Source of the DNA: Candidatus Thiothrix sulfatifontis
GTDB taxonomy: Bacteria > Pseudomonadota > Gammaproteobacteria > Thiotrichales > Thiotrichaceae
Assembly: GCA_022828425.1 (NCBI GenBank)
Contig: CP094685.1
Location: 2,232,001-2,296,000 of the forward strand
Reading direction: 5' to 3'
Length of the DNA: 64,000 nucleotides
Positions 12,837 to 22,782 of this stretch are shown one piece after another; the stretch's first letter is position 1; each line of letters starts with the position of its first letter. A program made the translations under genes and the position numbers. The notes under the pieces are model-generated. The model was given only the letters and a program-made list of their open reading frames with translations. It was not told the DNA's origin and ran no database searches.

Positions 12837-13967
12837 ATGCAAACGACTGTTGATTTCAAAACACTGGCGGTAACGGGCGTGCAAGCTTTGCAACCCTATC
12901 AGCCCGGTAAACCCATCGAAGAGCTGGAGCGCGAACTGGGGATTAGCAATATCCTCAAACTGGCCTCCAACGAAAATCCACTCGGCGCAAGCCCCAAAGC
13001 GCAAGCAGCGCTGGCGGCGGCTCTTAAATCGCTGGAACTTTATCCCGATGGCAGCGGCTACCAGTTAAAGGCGGCGATTGCGGATAAGTTTGGCCTGCAC
13101 AGTTCACAGATTACTTTAGGTAACGGTTCTAACGACGTGTTGGATATAATTGCACGGGTGTTTTTGGATAATAGCCGTGCTGCGGTACTTTCAGAATATG
13201 CGTTTGCGGTCTACCGGATTGTGACGCAAGCGGTGGGCGCAGAATTGCGCATCGCCAAAGCACATTCGCCCGATCATCACACCATGCCTTACGGCCATAA
13301 TCTGCCGAATCTAGCGGCGAAAATTGATGAGAAAACGCGCGTCGTCTTCATCGCCAATCCTAATAATCCCACGGGGACTTGGTTGAATCGGGAAGATCTG
13401 TACCATTTTATGCGCACTGTGCCGCACGACGTCATTGTGGTGATTGACGAAGCTTACACCGAATACGTCACCGACCCGACTTTCCCGAATGCACTGGCGT
13501 GGCTGGCAGAATTTCCGAATTTGATTGTGACGCGCACGTTTTCCAAGATTTACGGCTTGGCAGGAGTGCGGGTTGGCTATTCAGCGTCTAGCCCGGTGAT
13601 TGCGGATACTTTGAATCGGGTGCGTCAGGCTTTTAATGTCAACTCATTGGGATTAGCAGCGGCACAAGCGGCATTGGCTGATGAGGACTTCATTCAGAAT
13701 AGCGTTGCAACGAATACCGCTGGTTTGCAGCAATGGTTTGCGGCCTGTGCTGAGAATGCTTGGGAATACATACCGACTGTGGGCAATTTTATTACCATTA
13801 ATACGCAGCGTCCGGCAGCACCGCTGTACGAGGCCTTGTTGCGTGAAGGGGTGATTGTGCGCCCGATTGGGGGTTACGGTTTGCCGCAACATTTGCGCAT
13901 TACCGTGGGTACTGAAACTCAAAACAAGCGTTGTATCAATGCCTTGCAGAAGGTTCTTAACGCGTGA
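12837..13967 (+). CDS. hisC: Histidinol-phosphate aminotransferase
   Basis: This is a PLP-dependent transaminase of histidine synthesis. Its position before tyrA, as in other Gammaproteobacteria, suggests it may also act on aromatic keto acids. The PLP lysine lies in TRTFSKIYGLAGVRVGY. LASNENPLGASP at the N-terminus and NPNNPTGTW are the usual class I/II signatures. The length of 376 is slightly longer than the typical 350-370. The stop codon overlaps the GTG start of tyrA. Confidence 0.95.
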   Translation: MQTTVDFKTLAVTGVQALQPYQPGKPIEELERELGISNILKLASNENPLGASPKAQAALAAALKSLELYPDGSGYQLKAAIADKFGLHSSQITLGNGSNDVLDIIARVFLDNSRAAVLSEYAFAVYRIVTQAVGAELRIAKAHSPDHHTMPYGHNLPNLAAKIDEKTRVVFIANPNNPTGTWLNREDLYHFMRTVPHDVIVVIDEAYTEYVTDPTFPNALAWLAEFPNLIVTRTFSKIYGLAGVRVGYSASSPVIADTLNRVRQAFNVNSLGLAAAQAALADEDFIQNSVATNTAGLQQWFAACAENAWEYIPTVGNFITINTQRPAAPLYEALLREGVIVRPIGGYGLPQHLRITVGTETQNKRCINALQKVLNA

Positions 13968-14827
13968 TTAAAAAATTGGTTATCTTCGGCGTCGGGTTGA
14001 TTGGCGGGTCGCTGGCTTTGGCTTTGCGTCAAGCGAATGCTTGTCAAATGATCGTCGGTTGCAGCCGCAACGCGGAACATTTGCAAAAAGCGGTGGAGCT
14101 GGGTGTGATTGACAGCTTCAGCCTTGACCCGGCAGAGGCGGTTCGCGATGCCGACATGGTGTTATTGGCAGTGCCGATGGGCGCAATGCGCCACTTGTTG
14201 CAGCAAATCAAACCCGCGTTGCCAGCGGGTGCAATTCTCACCGATGCAGGCAGCACCAAAGGCAGTATTGTGGCGGAAGTGGCGCAAGTGTTCGGCGCAG
14301 ATTTCACCCGGTTCGTGCCGGGGCATCCGATTGCGGGGCGTGAAAAAAGCGGGGTGGAAGCGGCAATTCCTGATTTGTACCTCAACCGTCGGGTGATTTT
14401 GACACCACAGGCGCACACGGATGCGGATGCGGTTGCCAAGGTGGAAGCCATGTGGCGCGTCACGGGGGCATTGTTGGAACAAATGCCGGTGGAATTGCAT
14501 GATCAGGTCTTGGCAGCGACCAGTCACTTGCCTCATTTGCTGGCATTTTCGTTGGTGGATACGCTGTTGAGGATGCCGCAGCGGGAAGATATTTTGCGTT
14601 ATGCAGCGGGCGGATTCCGTGATTTTACACGGATTGCGTCGAGTGACCCGGTGATGTGGCGCGACATTTGCCTGACCAACAAAACGGCTATCCTTGAGGT
14701 GATTGCCGTTTTTCAGCGTAATTTAGACGAATTTGCTGCGCTGATCGACGCGCAGGATGCTGAAGCACTTCAGCAGCGTATGGCAAGTGCCAAGCAAGCC
14801 CGTGACAGTTATATTGCCTCGATTTGA
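13964..14827 (+). CDS. tyrA: Prephenate dehydrogenase (or arogenate dehydrogenase)
   Basis: It performs oxidative decarboxylation of prephenate toward tyrosine. The NAD(P) loop GVGLIGGSLALAL is at residues 9-21, and HPIAGREKSGVEAA is the prephenate-binding segment. At 287 residues it is monofunctional, with no chorismate mutase or AroA fusion of the kind found in Pseudomonas. Translation starts with GTG inside the hisC stop (GTGA), a coupled arrangement. The final codons sit in a small hairpin (14815-14831). Confidence 0.93.
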   Translation: MIKKLVIFGVGLIGGSLALALRQANACQMIVGCSRNAEHLQKAVELGVIDSFSLDPAEAVRDADMVLLAVPMGAMRHLLQQIKPALPAGAILTDAGSTKGSIVAEVAQVFGADFTRFVPGHPIAGREKSGVEAAIPDLYLNRRVILTPQAHTDADAVAKVEAMWRVTGALLEQMPVELHDQVLAATSHLPHLLAFSLVDTLLRMPQREDILRYAAGGFRDFTRIASSDPVMWRDICLTNKTAILEVIAVFQRNLDEFAALIDAQDAEALQQRMASAKQARDSYIASI

Positions 14828-14831
14828 GGCA
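14815..14831. terminator. Small hairpin spanning the tyrA stop codon
   Basis: TGCCTC (14815-14820) and GAGGCA (14826-14831) form a 6-bp stem with a 5-base loop that includes part of the stop. It lies between the convergent tyrA and hydrolase genes. There is no T run on either side, so its role in termination is doubtful. Confidence 0.25.
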
Positions 14832-14850
14832 ACTATTCTCCGCACTCTGA

Positions 14851-15789
14851 TCATTGCATCCATTGCACGATGTCGGTGATTACTTCGTCGCCGTTCAAAT
14901 CCCGCCCTAGCATGTGCCAGCCTTGCGGGTAACGGATAAACCGGGTGTTGCCGGATTTCGATAGGCGTTGCCACAGGCGTTCAATCGGTTTTTTGGGAAT
15001 GATTTGATCTTTATCGCCATACAGTAGCAAAACTGGCACGCTAAGGCTATCCGCAGCAGCATAGGCTTTGTCCATTAAATCGACGACGCCATTCAGCGTG
15101 TCGATGCGGGCGCCTTTGATCATCCACGGGCTTTTCCAGATGCGGCGCAGCATGACTTTATTGTCAGTGGGGCGAATTTCAAGGCTTGCGCCAGTCGGTT
15201 TCCAGCCCGGTATCAGCCGCACTGCCAGTTGGTGTGACCAACGTTGATAGAATGGTTGGGTAGAGCGCGTCCATACCGCAGGGGCGGCGAGGATAATACC
15301 GTCAACATCCAGCCCTCCCTGTTTTGCTGACAATAATGTGACTGCACCGCCCATCGAAAAACCTAGCACATACAAGCGTTGGCGTGGATTCGCGGTGCGC
15401 AACTGGCTAACGGCTTCGCGGGCATCCTGTGCCATGCGTTCTGCGCTTGACCACAAGCCGCGATGCGGTGAACGCCCGAAGCCACGCTGGTCATATGCCC
15501 ATACTTCGATGCCTTTTTGTGCCAGTGTTTCACACATTTCGTCAAAGGCTCCGGCGTACTCATTTAGCCCGTGGATGAGCAATAATGTCGCCTTGGGCGT
15601 GCCTTGTGCTGGCCAATGGGTCATGACCAGTTCGGTACCATCGCTGGTGCGCAACACGGGTTGTTGCACAATCGCAGGTTTTGTTTGCATGGCCTTGAGC
15701 GGAATGCTGGCGGGCGTACAGGCAGATAAGCCAGTGATTACGAGGAGTAGCACCAGCATCGCGCCGCTGGAGAGCAGTAAATTCATCAT
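14851..15789 (-). CDS. Alpha/beta-hydrolase lipoprotein (monoacylglycerol lipase/lysophospholipase-like)
   Basis: This is a serine hydrolase, probably attached to a membrane. The N-terminus has a hydrophobic segment ending in the lipobox LSAC at about residues 21-24. LLIHGLNEYAGAF is the oxyanion-loop region, YVLGFSMGGAV carries the nucleophile Ser, LLYGDKDQIIP the acid and GWHMLGRD the His. The pattern fits the Serine aminopeptidase S33 / monoacylglycerol lipase family (Hydrolase_4). It runs against its neighbours and splits the usual tyrA-aroA order. The substrate is unknown. Confidence 0.85.
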   Translation of the reverse strand: MMNLLLSSGAMLVLLLVITGLSACTPASIPLKAMQTKPAIVQQPVLRTSDGTELVMTHWPAQGTPKATLLLIHGLNEYAGAFDEMCETLAQKGIEVWAYDQRGFGRSPHRGLWSSAERMAQDAREAVSQLRTANPRQRLYVLGFSMGGAVTLLSAKQGGLDVDGIILAAPAVWTRSTQPFYQRWSHQLAVRLIPGWKPTGASLEIRPTDNKVMLRRIWKSPWMIKGARIDTLNGVVDLMDKAYAAADSLSVPVLLLYGDKDQIIPKKPIERLWQRLSKSGNTRFIRYPQGWHMLGRDLNGDEVITDIVQWMQ

Positions 15790-15944
15790 CTAACAGGGTT
15801 TCCAGCCGTTAAAATGCAATTATGCCATACCTCACTGTGAAGATTGTTTGCAAATAGCCGGTTGCAACTTGGCAAAGTCTATGCCGTATGTTTGAATGTT
15901 AATCTGATTTTTCGCACCATTACACCCGATATAGGAAAACCCGC

Positions 15945-17267
15945 GTGAGCCATTCCAGCAACAACCTACAATTCAACGTCCAACCCGGTGGCAGTTTGCA
16001 AGGCAAGGTGCGCGTTCCGGGTGATAAATCCATTTCACACCGTTCCATCATGCTCGGTTCACTGGCGGAAGGCACCACCCACGTCAGCGGCTTTCTGCAA
16101 GGTGAAGATTGCCTGTGTACCCTGAATGCGTTTCGCAGCATGGGCGTTAGCATCGACGGCCCCACCGATGATGGCAAAGTGACCATCCACGGAGTCGGGC
16201 TGCACGGTTTAACAGCGCCCGCGCACGATTTGAATATGGGCAATTCCGGCACATCCATGCGTCTAATGTCCGGCCTGATGAGCGGGCAAGCCTTTGATGT
16301 GCGCATGACGGGCGATGCTTCACTGTCCAAACGTCCGATGAAGCGCGTGACCGTGCCGTTAGCCAGCATGGGCGCGAACATTGAAGCGACCGCCACCGGC
16401 ACGCCGCCATTATTAGTACACGGCGGCAGCCCATTGCATGGGATCCATTACGACATGCCGGTAGCCAGTGCCCAGGTGAAATCATCATTGTTGCTGGCGG
16501 GTTTGTATGCGCAAGGCGAAACCTCTGTTACCGAACCCGCACCGACTCGCGATCACACTGAACGCATGTTACGCGGCTTCGGTTATGCCGTGAAAACTGA
16601 TGGCAATCGCATCAGCTTGCAAGGTGGCGGCAAACTCACCGCCACAGACATCGACGTACCCTCCGATATTTCCTCCGCCGCCTTTTTCATGGTGGGCGCA
16701 AGCATTGCCCCCGGTTCTGACCTGACGATCGAGCATGTTGGCATGAATCCGACCCGCACCGGCGTGATCGACATTTTGCGCTTGATGGGTGCAAACCTCG
16801 AAATCTTGAACGAGCGCGAAGTTGGCGGCGAACCTGTGGCGGATATTCGGGTGCGTGCGGCACAATTGCACGGTATCCAGATTCCTGAAGCCTTAGTGCC
16901 GCTGGCAATCGACGAATTTCCAGTGCTGTTTATTGCGGCAGCGTTTGCCGAAGGGCAGACCGTGCTGACGGGCGCGGAAGAATTGCGCGTCAAAGAAAGC
17001 GACCGGATTCAGGTAATGGCGGATGGCTTGCTTGCCTGCGGGGTGGCTGCGCAACCCACGCCTGATGGCATTATCATCAACCCCGGTGTGTTCAGCGGCG
17101 GCACGATCGACAGCCACGGCGACCACCGCATTGCAATGGCGTTTGCCATGGCAGCTTTACGCGCTACTCAGCCGATTACCATCAATGATTGCGCCAATGT
17201 GAATACCTCGTTCCCCGGCTTTGTGGCACTGGCGGCAAACGCGGGCGTGAGGATCACCACCGTATGA
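15945..17267 (+). CDS. aroA: 3-phosphoshikimate 1-carboxyvinyltransferase (EPSP synthase), class II type
   Basis: It joins phosphoenolpyruvate to shikimate 3-phosphate. Motifs include PGDKSISHRSIMLG, GNSGTSMRLMSGLM, SKRPMKRV, SAQVKSSLLLAGL (about residue 175), NPTRTG and ELRVKESDRI. The SAQxK, RPM and NxxR forms are those of class II EPSP synthases rather than the E. coli type. Translation begins at GTG 15945, after TAGGA; the next ATG is too far inside. It overlaps cmk by 4 bases. Confidence 0.96.
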   Translation: MSHSSNNLQFNVQPGGSLQGKVRVPGDKSISHRSIMLGSLAEGTTHVSGFLQGEDCLCTLNAFRSMGVSIDGPTDDGKVTIHGVGLHGLTAPAHDLNMGNSGTSMRLMSGLMSGQAFDVRMTGDASLSKRPMKRVTVPLASMGANIEATATGTPPLLVHGGSPLHGIHYDMPVASAQVKSSLLLAGLYAQGETSVTEPAPTRDHTERMLRGFGYAVKTDGNRISLQGGGKLTATDIDVPSDISSAAFFMVGASIAPGSDLTIEHVGMNPTRTGVIDILRLMGANLEILNEREVGGEPVADIRVRAAQLHGIQIPEALVPLAIDEFPVLFIAAAFAEGQTVLTGAEELRVKESDRIQVMADGLLACGVAAQPTPDGIIINPGVFSGGTIDSHGDHRIAMAFAMAALRATQPITINDCANVNTSFPGFVALAANAGVRITTV

Positions 17268-17917
17268 ATACGCCTATTCCCGTGATCACGATTGATGGCC
17301 CCGCCGGTGCTGGCAAAGGCACGATCGCGTGTCTGCTGGCGGATAAGCTCGGTTGGCACATGCTTGATAGCGGGGCGATCTACCGGGTGGCAGCGGTGGC
17401 GGCCTTGCGTCGCCAGCTAAATTTGCAAGACGAAACCATACTGGCCACGATAATTCCCACCTTGAATATCGAATTCAAAAATGGCGAAGCATGGCTGGAC
17501 GGTGACATTATCACCAGCGAGATTCGCAATGAAACTTGTGCCAGTGCAACCTCGCAAATCGCAGCGCTGCCTGCGGTACGAGCGGCATTATTGGAGCTGC
17601 AACGTCAGTTTTGCCAGCTTCCCGGTTTGGTCGCCGATGGGCGCGATATGGGGACCGTAGTGTTTCCTACCGCCACCCATAAGTTTTATCTCACCGCCAG
17701 TGCCGAAATTCGTGCGGAACGTCGCCTGAAACAGTTGAGCCAACAAGGACTTAGTGCTAAACTGTGTGACTTAATTCAAGAGATCAATGCTCGCGATGAA
17801 CGCGACAGCAATCGTCCGGTAGCTCCTCTAAAACCTGCCCCTGACGCCTTGGTAATTGATACCAGTTCGTTGGATGAAGCAGAAGTATTTGCTACCGTAT
17901 TGCATTACATCGCTTAA
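17264..17917 (+). CDS. cmk: Cytidylate kinase
   Basis: It phosphorylates CMP and dCMP with ATP. The P-loop is IDGPAGAGKGTIA near residues 10-22, and DGRDMGTVVFP and NARDERDSNRPVAPL are Cmk signatures. The start was placed at the ATG at 17264, which overlaps the aroA stop (ATGA); upstream in-frame residues read through aroA and are not Cmk-like. That gives 217 residues, slightly shorter than E. coli Cmk (227). The order aroA-cmk-rpsA is conserved in Gammaproteobacteria. Confidence 0.96.
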   Translation: MNTPIPVITIDGPAGAGKGTIACLLADKLGWHMLDSGAIYRVAAVAALRRQLNLQDETILATIIPTLNIEFKNGEAWLDGDIITSEIRNETCASATSQIAALPAVRAALLELQRQFCQLPGLVADGRDMGTVVFPTATHKFYLTASAEIRAERRLKQLSQQGLSAKLCDLIQEINARDERDSNRPVAPLKPAPDALVIDTSSLDEAEVFATVLHYIA

Positions 17918-17947
17918 GCATTGCACTGAATACAGTATTTTCTTGGG

Positions 17948-17974
17948 AGCCCTGACAGGACGTCTGGGCTTTTT
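17948..17974 (+). terminator. Intrinsic terminator or attenuator between cmk and rpsA
   Basis: AGCCC (17948-17952) pairs with GGGCT (17966-17970), and an inner GAC/GTC extends the stem past a T-T mismatch. A run of T follows. It should separate cmk from rpsA, which would then need its own promoter in 17975-18041. Confidence 0.6.
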
Positions 17975-18041
17975 GCGTTTTAACCCGTCAATGCAGGATG
18001 CGAGTGACGATAAATCATTTTATTAACAGGTATTTTTATTC

Positions 18042-19709
18042 ATGACTGAAAGTTTTGCTGAACTGTTTGAAGAGAGCCTTTCTTACACCCAAATGCAACC
18101 CGGCGCTCTGCTAAATGCAACAGTTCTCGAAGTCCGCTCCGATTTCATTATCGTGAGTGCTGGCTTGAAATCCGAAGGTGTTATTCCTGCTGAGCAGTTC
18201 AGAAATGAACGCGGCGAAATCAACGTTAAAGTCGGCGATTTGGTCGAAGTAGCGCTGGATACCGTCGAAGACGGTTTCGGTGAGACGCGCCTTTCCCGTG
18301 AAAAAGCCCGCCGCCTGCGTGCTTGGGAAATTTTGGAAGAAGCCTTCACCAACGAAGAAATCATCACAGGTATCATCACCGGCAAAGTTAAGGGTGGTTT
18401 CGTGGTTGAGTTGGGTGATATTCGTGCATTCTTGCCGGGTTCACTGGTGGATGTACGCCCAGTCCGCGACACTTCCTACTTGGAAAACAAGGAACTGGAA
18501 TTCAAGCTCATCAAGCTGGATCAGAAGCGCAACAACGTCGTGGTTTCACGCCGTGCAGTCGTTGAAGAAGAATACAGTGCAGAACGCGACGCGCTGATGG
18601 AAAACCTGCAAGAAGGTCAAGTCATCAAAGGCGTGGTCAAGAACCTCACCGATTACGGTGCGTTCCTCGACCTCGGCGGCATCGACGGTCTGTTGCACAT
18701 TACCGATATGGCTTGGAAGCGCGTCAAGCATCCTTCTGAAGTGGTTAATATCGGTGACGAAATTGACGTTAAAGTCCTCAAGTTCGACCGCGATAAGAAC
18801 CGCGTTTCACTGGGTCTGAAGCAATTGGGTGAAGACCCTTGGCAAGATTTGGTTCGCCGTTACCCGGCTGGCACGCGCATCTTTGGTAAGGTCAGCAACT
18901 TGACCGATTACGGCTGCTTCGTGGAAATTGAAGACGGTGTTGAAGGTTTGGTACACGTTTCCGAAATGGATTGGACCAACAAAAACGTCAACCCTGCCAA
19001 AGTTGTGGCACTGGGCGACGAAACCGAAGTCATGATCCTCGACATCGACGCAGAACGCCGCCGCATTTCACTGGGTATGAAGCAATGCCAAGTCAACCCA
19101 TGGGATGAATTCGCCGGTACTCGCAACAAAGGCGACCGCGTTTCCGGTAAGATCAAGTCGATTACTGACTTCGGTATCTTCATCGGTTTGGATGGCGGCA
19201 TCGACGGTCTGGTGCACTTGTCTGACATTTCTTGGAACGTTCCCGGCGAAGAAGCCGTGCGTAGCTACAAGAAAGGCGACGAAGTGGAAGCGGTTGTATT
19301 GGCTGTTGACCCTGAGCGTGAGCGCATTTCCCTCGGCATCAAGCAGATGGAACAAGACCCGTTCTCCAATTTCGTGGCAGCCCATTCTAAAGGCAGCGTC
19401 GTGAAAGGTACTGTGGTTGAAGTGACACCTAAAGCCGCGAAAATCGACCTAGGCGAAGGCATCGAAGGCATTTTGCGTGCGTCCGAATTGTCGCGCGACC
19501 GCGTTGAAGATGCGCGCACCCTGCTGAAAGAAGGCGACACCGTTGAAGCCAAATTCATGGGTGTTGATCGCAAGACTCGCGCCATCAACCTGTCTATCAA
19601 GGCGAAGGATGATGAAGATGAATCACGTTTGATGCGTGAATACACCGGGCGTTCTACCAGCACGGGTACGTCACTGGGTGACATCTTCAAGGAACAGATG
19701 GGCGAATAA
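18042..19709 (+). CDS. rpsA: 30S ribosomal protein S1
   Basis: This RNA-binding protein of the small subunit is needed to load most mRNAs. The 555 residues hold six S1 repeats, recognisable by recurring blocks such as [40 protein letters not shown] and [20 protein letters not shown]. The N-terminal FAELFEESL is typical. The start lacks a strong Shine-Dalgarno (only CAGG about 15 bases upstream, in an A/T-rich leader), as in other rpsA genes where S1 regulates its own translation. Confidence 0.98.
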   Translation: MTESFAELFEESLSYTQMQPGALLNATVLEVRSDFIIVSAGLKSEGVIPAEQFRNERGEINVKVGDLVEVALDTVEDGFGETRLSREKARRLRAWEILEEAFTNEEIITGIITGKVKGGFVVELGDIRAFLPGSLVDVRPVRDTSYLENKELEFKLIKLDQKRNNVVVSRRAVVEEEYSAERDALMENLQEGQVIKGVVKNLTDYGAFLDLGGIDGLLHITDMAWKRVKHPSEVVNIGDEIDVKVLKFDRDKNRVSLGLKQLGEDPWQDLVRRYPAGTRIFGKVSNLTDYGCFVEIEDGVEGLVHVSEMDWTNKNVNPAKVVALGDETEVMILDIDAERRRISLGMKQCQVNPWDEFAGTRNKGDRVSGKIKSITDFGIFIGLDGGIDGLVHLSDISWNVPGEEAVRSYKKGDEVEAVVLAVDPERERISLGIKQMEQDPFSNFVAAHSKGSVVKGTVVEVTPKAAKIDLGEGIEGILRASELSRDRVEDARTLLKEGDTVEAKFMGVDRKTRAINLSIKAKDDEDESRLMREYTGRSTSTGTSLGDIFKEQMGE

Positions 19710-19758
19710 TATTCCCCATCAGGATGGCACGCAGGTCAGGGATGACCTATAGTTCAGG

Positions 19759-19787
19759 CGGTGCAGATGTTCTATCTGCACTGTTTT
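19759..19787 (+). terminator. Intrinsic terminator after rpsA
   Basis: GTGCAGAT (19761-19768) and ATCTGCAC (19774-19781) form a perfect 8-bp stem, extendable by G-T and C-G pairs, with loop GTTCT and a short TGTTTT tail. It lies in the 140-base gap between rpsA and ihfB. Confidence 0.7.
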
Positions 19788-19836
19788 CCAAGACTGGAAA
19801 GCTGCAACAACGATTATGACAATCCGTCGTTTGTTC

Positions 19837-19841
19837 AGGAG
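19837..19841 (+). promoter_or_regulatory. Ribosome-binding site deciding the ihfB start
   Basis: AGGAG lies 8 bases before the ATG at 19850. The in-frame GTG at 19841 overlaps this site, so it cannot use it and is not the start. Confidence 0.75.
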
Positions 19842-19849
19842 TGGAATGG

Positions 19850-20155
19850 ATGACCAAATCTGAAATCATTGATATTCTGTCACGCAAGCAAAGCCATCTT
19901 AGCACCCGCGATGTGGAATCTTCGGTTAAACTGTTGCTCGATAAAATGAGCGAATCACTGTCGAGTGGCGGGCGCATTGAAGTCCGAGGTTTTGGCAGTT
20001 TTTCCCTGCACCATCGCGCAGCGCGTAAAGGCCGTAATCCTAAAACGGGTGATCAGGTGGCGTTACCGCCAAAACACGTGCCTCATTTCAAGCCGGGCAA
20101 GGAATTGCGCGAGCGCGTGAATGAATCGCGTGTTAGTTACCCGGTTCAGGATTAA
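19850..20155 (+). CDS. ihfB: Integration host factor subunit beta
   Basis: This DNA-bending nucleoid protein works as a heterodimer with IHF-alpha. The start [14 protein letters not shown], the segment [17 protein letters not shown] and the DNA-intercalating arm [26 protein letters not shown] are diagnostic; the proline in the [11 protein letters not shown] loop inserts into DNA. It is 101 residues long. It follows rpsA as in most Gammaproteobacteria and is followed by a strong terminator. Confidence 0.96.
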   Translation: MTKSEIIDILSRKQSHLSTRDVESSVKLLLDKMSESLSSGGRIEVRGFGSFSLHHRAARKGRNPKTGDQVALPPKHVPHFKPGKELRERVNESRVSYPVQD

Positions 20156-20182
20156 TATTCCTATATTGTGGTAATAGAAAGG

Positions 20183-20205
20183 GGAGGCACACAGCCTCCT
20201 TTTTT
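20183..20205 (+). terminator. Rho-independent terminator after ihfB
   Basis: GGAGGC (20183-20188) and GCCTCC (20194-20199) form a stem with loop ACACA, followed by six T. It lies 27 bases after the ihfB stop and 15 before lapB. Confidence 0.88.
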
Positions 20206-20219
20206 ACATCTAAGGCACT

Positions 20220-21371
20220 ATGCAAGAAATTCTATTTTTACTCCTGCCCATCGCGTTTTATTCCGGTTGGCACGCGGCGCGTAAGCGTTACAAAGAACAT
20301 CAAGAACAACAGCGTCAGGATGTTCCGCAACGTTTTGTGCAAGGCATTAACTACCTGTTGAGCGAAGAACCCGATAAAGCGTTGGATGTGTTCCTCAATT
20401 ACGCCGAAGTGGATGAACACACCGCGAATACTTTTCTATTGCTGGGCAATTTGTTCCGCAATCGCGGTGAAATTAATCGCGCATTACGCATTCACCAAAA
20501 TTTAGTGGCACGCTCCGATTTGAGCAAAGCGCAACGCACGGCAGCAATGTTGGCATTGGGCGAAGACTTTTTTGCGGCGGGCTTGCTGGATCGTGCCGAA
20601 AGCGTGTTCAGTGAATTGCTTAAAGATGACCCGAAGCACGCCGATGCGTGTGAGCCATTGCGTAATATTTACGAACAATTGCATGAGTGGAATAAGGCGA
20701 TTGAGATTGCCCAATTAGCGCAGCAGCGCAGCAAAGTTGATCACAGCCGCTTGATTGCGCATTATTATTGCGAACTGGCGGTACAGGAATTGCAAAAGCA
20801 AAACTTGTTCCGTGCGGAAGAAACCATTAAGAAAGCCGCGAAAAGTTATCCCGCTGCTTCCAGAGTGCTGGTGCTCAACGCTGATCTGGCTTATGCCCGC
20901 AATCAGCGCGAGGAAGCCTTGAATTTTTACCGTCAGGCAATTGAAAAAGACACGCGCTTGATTGGGATGTTATTCAATCAATTGGTCAATAAGTTTAATC
21001 AGAAAGACGAATTGGAAAGCTTGTATCAGTTTATTCAACAGACTTTTGCGAAAACCCAAGACGCGAAGCTGTTTGGTTATTTGCTGCAATTGGCGCACAA
21101 ATTGGGAAAACTGTCCGATATGCGCGTGCAAGTCGGGGAGTATTTAACCAAAGGCAAACCCAGCCTCAATACTTTGGCACACGCTACCGATGTGTTGTCG
21201 GCATTGTGGCAAGAAGAAAAACTGTGCGATATTGCTCAATTGCAAACGGCTTTGCAGCGTTTGGCTGCCAGCCAACCGGATTTCCAGTGCGCCCAGTGTG
21301 GGTATAAAATGCACGGTTACTTATGGCGCTGTCCCGCGTGTCACCATTGGGATACGGTCAGCAACGTTTAA
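20220..21371 (+). CDS. lapB: Lipopolysaccharide assembly protein B (LapB/YciM)
   Basis: This inner-membrane adaptor controls LPS synthesis by promoting FtsH-dependent LpxC turnover. The N-terminal hydrophobic anchor is at residues 3-20 ([20 protein letters not shown] follows). TPR repeats fill about residues 35-330, and a C-terminal rubredoxin-like zinc site has [18 protein letters not shown]. At 383 residues it matches the usual 385-390. It precedes pyrF, as in E. coli. The small gene lapA, normally just upstream, is missing. Confidence 0.95.
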   Translation: MQEILFLLLPIAFYSGWHAARKRYKEHQEQQRQDVPQRFVQGINYLLSEEPDKALDVFLNYAEVDEHTANTFLLLGNLFRNRGEINRALRIHQNLVARSDLSKAQRTAAMLALGEDFFAAGLLDRAESVFSELLKDDPKHADACEPLRNIYEQLHEWNKAIEIAQLAQQRSKVDHSRLIAHYYCELAVQELQKQNLFRAEETIKKAAKSYPAASRVLVLNADLAYARNQREEALNFYRQAIEKDTRLIGMLFNQLVNKFNQKDELESLYQFIQQTFAKTQDAKLFGYLLQLAHKLGKLSDMRVQVGEYLTKGKPSLNTLAHATDVLSALWQEEKLCDIAQLQTALQRLAASQPDFQCAQCGYKMHGYLWRCPACHHWDTVSNV

Positions 21372-21388
21372 TTTGTCAGGATGATTGC

Positions 21389-22081
21389 ATGTCTAGCCGT
21401 TTGATTATTGCCCTCGATTTTGCCACAGCGGAACAAGCATTGGCGTTTGTTGCGCCACTTACCCCGTCACAATGCAAGCTCAAAGTCGGTTTTGAGTTGT
21501 TTGTCGCCGCAGGCCCTGCGTTGGTGCGTCAATTAACCGCGCGTGGCTTTGACGTGTTTCTGGATCTAAAATTTCACGATATTCCCAATACAGTAGCATC
21601 GGCGTGTAAAGCGGCGGCGGGTTTGGGGGTGTGGATGCTTAATGTTCATGCATCCGGTGGCACTAAGATGATGCAAGCGGCGCGTGAAGCGTTGCAGGGG
21701 GTTGCTAACCCACCCAAGTTGATTGCGGTGACGGTATTAACGTCGATGGATAAGGCGCAATTGTCCGGCACGGGTATCACGGTCGAACCTGCCCAACAGG
21801 TGCAACATTTGGCGCAATTGACGGCGGACAGTGGTTTGGATGGCGTGGTGTGTTCGGCACAGGAAGCGGCAATGTTACGCCAACGTTTAGGGAATGATTT
21901 CTTGCTGGTAACGCCCGGTATTCGCCCGACGGGGAGTGATCAGGGCGATCAATCCCGCGTCATGACACCGGCTCAAGCGCGGGAAGCTGGCGTCAGTTAT
22001 GTGGTGGTGGGGCGACCGATTACCCAAGCGGTTGATCCGGTTGCGGTGATTGCCGCGATTAATCTTGAACTGGGGTCTTAG
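21389..22081 (+). CDS. pyrF: Orotidine 5'-phosphate decarboxylase
   Basis: It makes UMP from OMP, the last step of de novo pyrimidine synthesis. [23 protein letters not shown] and the catalytic [12 protein letters not shown] segment are intact; the C-terminus has [15 protein letters not shown] and VVGRPIT. The start was set at the ATG at 21389 ([10 protein letters not shown]), 17 bases after lapB; the open frame runs upstream into lapB but without PyrF sequence. It is 230 residues. The stop overlaps convergent hflD by 4 bases. Confidence 0.96.
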   Translation: MSSRLIIALDFATAEQALAFVAPLTPSQCKLKVGFELFVAAGPALVRQLTARGFDVFLDLKFHDIPNTVASACKAAAGLGVWMLNVHASGGTKMMQAAREALQGVANPPKLIAVTVLTSMDKAQLSGTGITVEPAQQVQHLAQLTADSGLDGVVCSAQEAAMLRQRLGNDFLLVTPGIRPTGSDQGDQSRVMTPAQAREAGVSYVVVGRPITQAVDPVAVIAAINLELGS

Positions 22082-22710
22082 TTCAAAAACCGTTGCGCCT
22101 CTTTTTGCATTGCGCCCCGCGAGAAGATGAGCTTCCAGCGATTCCCACCCGCTTGCCGCCACAATAAGGCGGCACGAATGCCTGCCAGTAACAACGCGCG
22201 AATTTTTGCCGCATTCTCAGGGTTGGCAAGGTAGTTTTGGTCGCCTTTAATCATAATGCGCGGCCCCAGTTTGCTCACCGTAGTGCTGTAGATTTCTGCG
22301 AGTCGCGCAATCATATTGGGGTGAGTCATGGCAAAAAAGTCCAGTTGTTGCTGGGCATTTTCGATATTTTTGAGCAAGGACTGGAACATATCCGGGTCGT
22401 TGGCGAGTTTCTTTTCCAGATACAGCAAATTAACCGCGTAACGGGTGGCTTCGATGTCTTTGGGTTTGCCATCAGGGTTTAGATTGCTCGCGCCGAGTTG
22501 GTACATCAGCACGCGAAAGCCGGTTCTGAGTTTGTCGATACCACCGTAGAGGGCTTCGGGGGTGGCGTCGTCGTCTGTCAAGATACTGTTGATGCAGGCT
22601 TCAAACAGTTCGCTATCGACATTGCCGCGCGCGGCAATTTGCGTGACACCTTCGACACACTGGAACAGCGCAGCGAGGGCAAGGGTTCGGTTACGGTTAT
22701 TGGCTTCCAC
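22078..22710 (-). CDS. hflD: HflD-family protein (high frequency lysogenization protein HflD homologue)
   Basis: HflD in E. coli is a peripheral inner-membrane protein that binds lambda CII; the broader cellular role is unclear. [20 protein letters not shown] at the N-terminus matches the family, as do [16 protein letters not shown] and [18 protein letters not shown] at the C-terminus. At 210 residues the length is normal. The order nudJ-mnmA-hflD is the conserved gammaproteobacterial one; purB, which often follows, is absent. Confidence 0.93.
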   Translation of the reverse strand: MEANNRNRTLALAALFQCVEGVTQIAARGNVDSELFEACINSILTDDDATPEALYGGIDKLRTGFRVLMYQLGASNLNPDGKPKDIEATRYAVNLLYLEKKLANDPDMFQSLLKNIENAQQQLDFFAMTHPNMIARLAEIYSTTVSKLGPRIMIKGDQNYLANPENAAKIRALLLAGIRAALLWRQAGGNRWKLIFSRGAMQKEAQRFLN

Positions 22711-22782
22711 AGGTTTTTGTTAAATCCGATTTGACTATGTGTGGTGAGAATAAGGGTTTATGCAAATAATTCAAGTTAGCCC

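Noticed and set aside
22711-22782. TAAGGG...CCCTTA inverted repeat between hflD and mnmA as a terminator
   Set aside because: The stem is only 6 bp with a loop of over 20 bases and no T tract on the transcribed strand.
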